From positions 23,804,147 to 23,868,146 of the forward strand of contig JAVIAB010000049.1 in the NCBI GenBank assembly GCA_032433765.1: 64,000 nt of DNA, written 5' to 3'. The DNA is from Megaustenia siamemsis (taxonomy: Eukaryota > Mollusca > Gastropoda > Stylommatophora > Ariophantidae). This document shows, one piece after another, positions 12,101 to 21,100 of this stretch; the stretch's first letter is position 1, and every line of letters begins with the position of its first letter. The notes under the pieces were generated by a model, which worked only from the letters and a program-made list of their open reading frames with translations, was not told where the DNA came from and did no database searches. The position numbers were made by a program, and so were the translations under genes.

Positions 12101-15100
12101 ATGTCTTTCAGAAGCCTTGAAAAGTTGTGGAAATCAAAACTCATCAGCACAAACACAAAACTTAGACTATTCAAATCAAATGTACTATCAACCCTTACGT
12201 ATGCGTGTGAAAACTGGAAAACAACAAGAGATACAGAAACAAAGTTGAACGCATTCAAAAATAAATGTCTAAGGAAAATACTTGGTATAGCGTGGAATGA
12301 ATTCAAAACAAATGAAGAAATTAGAGAAATCGCCAATCAACCACTAATATCTTAATCAAGAAAAGACGATGGTCATTTGTTGGTCATGTGATGAGCAAAG
12401 ATAATAACCGAATAACAAAGCAAGCCCTCATGTGGGAAAGAACAGGTAAGAGGAAAAGAGGCCGACCCAGAGAAACACTGAGAAGAACATTGATCAAAAT
12501 GGCAAGAGCAGCAGGAATCGGCTCCCTCAATGAGATAGAGCTGCTTGCACAGAACAGAGACAAATGGCGAGATTTGATAAAATACCTTTACAAGAATTGA
12601 AAACTGCTAGAACAAAAATATAGATAAGAGAAAGAGTATCTGTGTCTATGCTCTATGGGCCGGCTACAGCTCGAAAGGTCAATAGATAGATCGTTATCTA
12701 AGGTTAAAGAAGTCAACAACTGATGACAGAATTTTGTTGTGTACGGGAACAAATTGCCATGTGAATTGCTCTCTCTTTCTACAGGAAAATGTTGAGGTTA
12801 GAGTGGCTCGTATTTTTAATACGTTTGGACCTCGCATGCATATGAATGATGGGAGAGTCGTCAGTAACTTTATTCTTCAGGCATTGCAGAATGAGTCAAT
12901 AACTGTAAGTTTCAAGTCACATATATTCCTCTATGTCTCACTCATATATTACAATTTATGTCATATATGTTCCTCACTGTCTCACTCATATATTACAATT
13001 TATGTCACATATGTTCCTCTATGTCTCACTCTTATATTACAATTTATGTCACATATGTTCCTCTCTGCCTCACTCTTATATTAAATGTATGCCACATATG
13101 TTCCTCTCTGTCTCACTCATACTTTACAATTTATGACACATATGTTCCTCTCTGTCTCACTCATACTTTACAATTTATGTCACATATGTTCCTCTCTGTC
13201 TCACTCATATATTACAATTTAAGTCACATATGTTCCTCTATGTCTCACTCTTATATTTACAATTTATGTCACATATGTTCCTCTCTGCCTCACTCTTATA
13301 TTACAATGTATGCCACATATGTTCCTCTCTGTCTCACTCATATATTACAATTTAAGTCACATATGTTCCTCTATGTCTCACTCTTATATTACAATTTATG
13401 TCACATATGTTCCTTTCTTACAATTTATGTTACATATGTTCCTTTCTTACAATTTATGTTACATATGTTCCTTTCTTACAGTTTATGTTACATATGTTCC
13501 TTTCTTACAATTTATGTTACATATGTTCCTTTCTTACAATTTATGTTACATATGTACCTTTAATTTCTGTTTACAGTCATCAGCAGTTTATGTCATGTGC
13601 GTTTCTATCTCTACATTACCACTCTCATCTAACAATTTATATCACATAATTTTTATTGTTTTATTTTCATGTAAAAATCTATATGTTCATCTTAGCTTCT
13701 TCACTCTTTATTTCACACCTCTGTATTCTCGTACAACTTTCTTATCTTCAACTTCATCCTATAACTCAATTATTGGGGCACCACTGACAGATTTCTTTAA
13801 CCATACATCTTAGCACTTTCTCTTTAAAACTTCTACCTTTATTTCATGTGGTCCTGACTTCAAATGTGGAGTTCTCCCCGCCAAGTCTGACCAGAGCCCG
13901 CCACTTGTGGACAAATTACACCTCGACTATATGCTGTTGTTTGCATTCGCCCGATGACTAAATGAAAACACTTTATCATCATCCTCCCTTAAAAGGACGT
14001 TAAATGCTGTGTATACGCTGTGATATGGATTGCAGTAAAACTGTGACATTTGTGCCTTTCAGCCCAACACATCCGATTTCAGCATGACTTGGATTGTCAT
14101 CCTGGGGGCAAGACGCCGGCCTTGAGACAGAGAGGTTGTGGGTTCAAGTCCTGGCTGAACCGGTGGAGATTTTAATTTATGTGTTCTCTCTGCAGTAACC
14201 GCCCCTGGTCTCAGCAGTGAGGCTCGGCTTGAAACGTCAATTACTCATGGACGGAAAAAATATGAGTACTTCCAAAGATGGAGTTATCTGCCAGTGTGGC
14301 AAGGGACCCCTGTGCACATGGCTGCCAGGAAAAAATGGATTAACACGCAAAATTCAGTTCCTAGTCTCTAGGGACTTCATCAGAGGTAAAAAGCTGGCGA
14401 ACAAAAAAAAAAAAATCGACGACATTTAATCTTTAATATTAACATTTTGAATCTAGATTTCTTTATACAGAAGTAAAGGTTAATAATTTCTGTGAGTAAA
14501 AGTGAAAGTCGTCATTTTTCTTTACCAAGTCAATTTTGCTAAGTTCGTATGTGGATTAGGTCTATGTTTTTGTGCTTGCGATCAAAAGTTATATTAATAA
14601 TATCTTACCATTCGCTTAATTCGATAGCTCAGTGGTTAGTGAACAGGACTACAAAGGACAAGAGGTAGTGTTCGATCCCAACCGACAGCTTCCGGTTCAC
14701 CCAGCCTTTAATGGGTACCGGATTTTTTTCTGGGAAAGTAAAGTGGCATGGACGTAATACCGACCACATTGCCCCAAAAATCATGTGCCAAAGGTCTGTA
14801 AAATTTATGGTCACTAACACCATATTCCCTATACGCCACTTGGCATGACGGGGGTACTTTACTTTACTTTTATTCGCTTAATTCACAACACTTAATCTCT
14901 CAAATTAAAATTTAGAATCTATATTTGTTTATACGATACAATCTAATCATTTTGGTGAGTAAAGGTGAAAGAGATGTCAGGTCGGGTAATTTTACCTGCT
15001 ACTGTATGCAGTAAACAGTACAACCTGTGGTTGCCCTGCTGCCTTGCAGATAAGTTTGGGAGAGTAAAAGGCTAAGGGAGGGTACCCCAAAGTAAAATAC

Positions 15101-18100
15101 CCCACTACCTTGTGGGTGAGACTTTTTAGTCAAAGGCTAGCGGAGCCAACCGTAAACAAACCGACAGAAAGCAACAGAAAACCACCGTCGTAACTTCTTT
15201 TTACAATCATGAATCTCCATAATCATCATTTTTTGGCCATGTAATAAGAAGAGAACAACTGGAATATATTGTAACAACTTGGAAAATTGAGGGACGAAGA
15301 GATAGAGGGAAGCAAAGAGAAAAAATATCTTACAGCTTAAGAGAATGGCTTGGCAGAAGGTCAACAACAGAAATGATAAATAACTGCCGAGATCGAAAGT
15401 TGTGGAGAGACATGATCACCTGCACCATAGGCCCGGTACTTGATGATGATGATGATGAAAGGTGAAAGTCTTAATTTTTTTTACTGTTTCACTTTGTTAA
15501 TTTGCATTCAAAGTTGAGATGCATTTTTATGCTCACGGTGGTGGTAAAAGTCAAAGTTACAAATATTAGACTGTTAAGCGTCAGTTATTTGAGTAAATTT
15601 ATGAGATAAACTGAAACAACAGACACAACAATGTCAGAGGCATTATATAAACAATAATTGTTTTTATTGCGGGAATGTGGGAAAACTTAATGAGAGCAGT
15701 CCTGAATGTAGGTTGTTGTTGTTATAGATCCAGCGAACTTTGAGCTTCTGCCCTTTGGCCCAATGCCATGTAGTAGTATCTGCAGGTATTTCTAACTTCA
15801 AATGTCGGTTCGAAACACCAACATTTTTGTCAGGAGATGGACCTGATTTGAAATTTTCAACTCCAATGTTAAGTCGGTTCTATTATATGGCTGTGAAACA
15901 TGGAGAATAACAAAATTGACAATCACGAAGGTACAGACTTTCATTAATGGATGCTTGCGCAGAATAAAGGGATGGAAATGGCAGGACAAAGTCACAAACG
16001 TGGAATTATGGAAATGTACCGGTCAAATACCAGTGGATAAAGAAATACAGCGAAGATGATGGCGATGGATAGGACACACACTACGGAAACCAACTGAGAG
16101 TATTACACAACAGGCCCTTTTTTGGAATCCCCAGGGAAAAGACAAAGAGGAAGACCAAGGAATTCTTGGAGAAGACAGATTGAAGCAGAGATGAAGATGA
16201 TGGGGAAGACATGGAATGATCTTAAAAGAATTGCAAAAAACAGAACGACTTGGAAAGTGTTTGTTGAAGACCTATGCTCCACTGGGAGCTAAAAGGTAGA
16301 AGAGGACCTGATTTGCATCATATTCTTCTTTCCTTCCTCTTTTGCCTTTCAGCATCGTTAATTTACGTCATATTACTGGTTGGTCTCTGGGGGGACTGGT
16401 TGGCCTCGAGGCAAGATGACAACCTCGAGACAGAGAGGTTGTGGGTTCAAATCCTGGCTACAATGGTTGGGATTTTTATTTATGATTTCTCTATGCGGCA
16501 ACCACCCCTGGTCTCAATAGTGAGGCCCGGCTTGAAATGTCAATTACTGATCAACGGAAAAAATATGAGTATCTCTGAAGTCGGAGTTATCTGCCTGTGC
16601 GGTGAGGAACCCCTGTGCACACGGCTGCCAGGGAAAAATGGATTAACGTGCAAAATTCAGTTCCTAGTCTCTAGGGGCTTAGTCAGAGGTAAAAGCTGGC
16701 AAATGAAAAAAAAAAAAAAAAATTTGCGTCAAGTGACTCAGACCATTTCAGCTAAAGAGCTTGTCCTAGACAGGCATGATCACTTATCTTTAGTGTTCCA
16801 CATATGTCTGACCTCATTGGATCATTATTTTATTTCAACAGATTTATGGGGAAGGTGAGCAGACCAGGTCTTTTCAGTACGTCAGCGACCTTGTGGATGG
16901 ACTCATGGCCTTGATGAACTGCAACTATTCATTACCTGTTAACCTGGGAAACCCAGAGGAGCATACCATCATGGAGTTTGCCAGCATCATCAGGAAACTT
17001 GTAGGTCAGTGATTGTTCCCAACTCACTCCCTCTTGGGTGACAGTCAGGCTTATTTTAATGCACGTGCCAATCAATATCATCATTAGTCCCTTAACCTCA
17101 AATTACAATCATCATCGAGTGCCGTCTCCACAACGAAGGTTGGCTACCATGGAGCATCATTCTGCTCTGTTTCTTGCTTTGATGGTGCAGGTTGTCATAG
17201 GCTGACTTGTCCATCTTTTGATGTTACTCGTACATGCTAGTCTTGGTTTGTCTCTGCTTCTTTTACCTTGTATTTTCCCCTACCAAGGTTACTTTTAGTA
17301 GTCTGTTGTGTCTTTTAACATGGCCCAAAAATCTCATTTGTCTTGTTTGAATTGTATTTAGTAGTTCGCTTTTCATTTTTAGTTGTTTTAAAACTTCATC
17401 GTTTGTTTTCTTTTCTTTCCATCCAATTCTGCCTATTCTTCTGTAAATCCACATTTCTACAGCCTCCAGTGATTTTCTTATCTGTTGTCCTATTGTCCAT
17501 GATTCACATCCATATGTTAAGACTGGCTCTACATAACATTTAAGAACTCTTTTTCTTGTTTCTATTGTCAAAAATGGATTGCATAGTATCTTCCTCATTT
17601 TTTGGAAAGCTGCTTTTGCCTGAGCCATTCTGCATCTCACCTCTGTTGTACATCTTCAGTCTGAGGTTAACAAAGTTCCCAAATATTTTTTCATTTGCCT
17701 GTTTTAATATTGTTCCACTTGTCTTTATTTTGCACTGATGTGATGTCTTTTTCTTTGTTGTTACCATTACCTCTGTCTTTTTGCTATTAAGGCTGAGTCC
17801 TTTATTTTTGCTTTCTTTCACTATAATGTCTAACATTTCTTGTAACTCATTTTCACTCTTAGCGATTAAGACTGTATCATCAGCATACCTCAGATTATTT
17901 AAGTTACCATATACAATACATATAATGAACACATACTCATTAATTCAAAATACTAGGCAACAATCTTAAAGCTGTCATTTCCATCCCCCAGGTGGAAGCA
18001 GTCAAATTGTGAAGAAAATGGCTATGCAGGATGACCCACAAAGGCGGAAACCTGATATAACTCGGGCCAAGAAATTTCTGAACTGGCAACCTAAGGTAGC

Positions 18101-21100
18101 TTTGATGCATGCCGGTCTTTTGAAACATTTATTGCTGAAATCAGACACAGTGTTTTTATTTATAGGGAATATGATGTTGGCACATACATATTTTTTTTAC
18201 CATCAACATTTTTTTTTAGTAATATGGTCAATATGACATCTTGTCATTGTGTTGTCTTTCTTTTCTTGTGCCCATCTGGTACCCACTTAAGGTTGGGTGA
18301 ACCTAGAAGCTTTCGATCAAGATCATATCGGACCTCAGTAGTCAAGTTAGCTAACCATTGCCCTCCCATTAGCTACTAAAAACCATTAAGATCAGACCTG
18401 ACCTCATGTCCTCAGTAATCCAGTTAGCTAACCATTGCCCTCCCATTAGCTACTAATACCCATAACTTACAACATGTTGTGCAGTCTCTGCATCAAATGT
18501 TGAATGTCTTGGAGCACCATCCTACACCTGCTTTAATGGCATATTCCATGTCTGATTCTCCAACCCACCTCTTGATATTGCCAGTCAACTTTAGTTTCTA
18601 TCAACTTTTAAAAGCCTGTATAACTCCTTCTAACAAGGACTACTCTTGTAGCTAAGGCTGATGCTTCGACCCTAGATTACGATACAGGAGTGAAGAAATG
18701 ATTAAAAAGGAAAATTAAAATACTAGGATTAGCGGACACCAGAGTAAAAGGACAACAGATAAAGAAAACACATATGAACTACACAAAAATATTCTCAGGA
18801 GTTGACAACACAGAAAGAGCAACACACGGAGTAGGTTTTATCATCGACCCAGAACACGCAAAGAACATTCTAGAAATAAAATACCATTCAGAAAGAATTA
18901 TCACAATTAAACTACTAGAACACTAACGATCGAAAAACAAATTACATTCAAATCTATGCACCATGCAACAACAATGAAAGAGACAGCGAAGAATTCTATG
19001 ACACATTGAATTAAATCATTAACAAGATTGACGAAAGCGACGACATGTTAGTGATGGGGGATTTTAATGGAGGCTGGGAAACGCAACAGTGAGAACAGTG
19101 ATATCTTAGGACCTTTTGGCTATAAAAAAGCTGAAATAAACGCAAATGGAAGCAGACTGCTGGAGCTATGCAATCAAAATGATTTATTTATCACCAACAC
19201 ATTCTTCAAACACAGAGAGTCGCAAGTATACACCTGGTACAAATGGAATGACACAACATGCAGAAGCCAGATAGATTTTATACTAACAAGACAACAGGGC
19301 AAGAAAAGAGTAACCGACAGTAGAGCAATTCCTAATATTACAGAGGACACAGATCACAAGATGGTTATGATCACACTAAGACAGCCAAAAATAAAGAGAA
19401 TATACGAAAACAAACAAAAGAAGCGAAAAGAACAGACAATAAAAATAAAACAATTAAAAGATCAAGAATCAAGGAAAACCCTAGAAGAAAAACTAACAGA
19501 GGAATTCACGAAACTCCCTAACGAAGTATGCACAGTAGAGGAAGAGTGGAATCAATTTAAGGAAACAGTAACCAAAATCTTTAAAACAGTTTGTGGAACA
19601 AAGCTAAGAACAAGAGAAGGGAAGAAGAGCACCCCATGGTGGAACGAAACAATCAGAGAAGCAATTAAAGAAAAGAAGAAACTGTTAAAAAATTTGAGGG
19701 AGAACAAGAATCAAGAAAAATATGAAAAATATGCCTTAGTTCGAAAAAGAGTTAAAATTTTTATCAAAGAAGCTAAGCAAAAGAATTGGACAGAATTTGG
19801 ACAAAACATGAGCAGGGACCATAAGAGATTTCTACAAAGCAGTAAAAGCCGCAAGAGCGAGAAAAGAAAACCATGATCCTACTGAGCTCATAATTGACAA
19901 GGATGGACAGCCAGTATCAAATAATCAACATATGCAACAGAGATGGAAAGAATATTTTGAAGACCTGTTAAACATACCAGCTACCAATAAGACAACAAAA
20001 ACCATGCTAGAACTCACAAATACTGAACCCAACATCATGAAAGAGGAAATTGAAGAAGTAATCAAATATGCACCAAGAAATAAAGCACCGGGGATAGATA
20101 ACATACCAATAGAAATAATAGCAGCAGCAGGAGAAACAGGAGTGCAATGGCTGCACAGAATATTTAATGCAGCATGGCACCAACAACAAGCCCCAGAAGA
20201 CTGGCAACAGGCAATCATCATACCAATATGGAAAAAGAAAGTTAGCAAAAGAGACTGCAATCAATATAGAGGTATATCTCTTCTCAGCCATGTAGGAAAG
20301 CTATACACCAAAATCTTGGAAAAAAGGCTGAGACCAATAATAGAACTACAGTTAAGCGATTCTCAAATGGGGTTCTGAAAAAACAGAGGATGTACTGACA
20401 CACTATTCGCATTAAAACAGCTTGCAGAAAAAACAACAGAGCACAATCAAAACTTATACATAGCCTTCATTGACCAGGAAAAAGCATTCGACAGAGTAAA
20501 CAGAAAACAACTATGGGAAATACTAACAACATACAGAGTAAGCCAACATCTAACCAACCTAATTAAAAGTCTCTACGTCAACAGCAGCTTCAGGGTCAGA
20601 ACAACAGCAGGCTACACAGACCACTTCGAAGTTAGATCAGGTGTAAGACAGGGGTGCATACTATCCCCCCTACTGTTTATTACATACATGGACTATATAT
20701 GCAAACTAGCCAACCCATCAGAGACAGAGGAGATCAACGAGCTTTTATTTGCAGATGATCAGGCACTAATACATGAAACAATAGAAGACCTACAAGAACA
20801 CTTAAACAAACTTAACATCTCAGGCACAAAATACAACATGAAAATCAACATCAACAAAACAGAAGTCATGAATGTCGCCAAAGATAAACAGAACATCAAC
20901 ATAACTATAGAAGGCATTCAACTAAAACAAGTAGAGGAATTCAAATACCTAGGAAGTCTAATGACAAATGATAATTCTCAAACAGCAGAGATAGAATCAA
21001 GATGCAACAAAGCTTGTCAAATCATTGGACAGTTATCACTACTATTGTCCAAGAAGGAAATAACTCTGGAGGCAAAACGAGCACTATACAATACAATCTT

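Noticed and set aside
14623..14690. tRNA gene at TAGCTCAGTGGTTAG ... GTTCGATCCC
   Set aside because: It is the head of a 249-bp SINE with a 13-bp target duplication; there is no closed cloverleaf.
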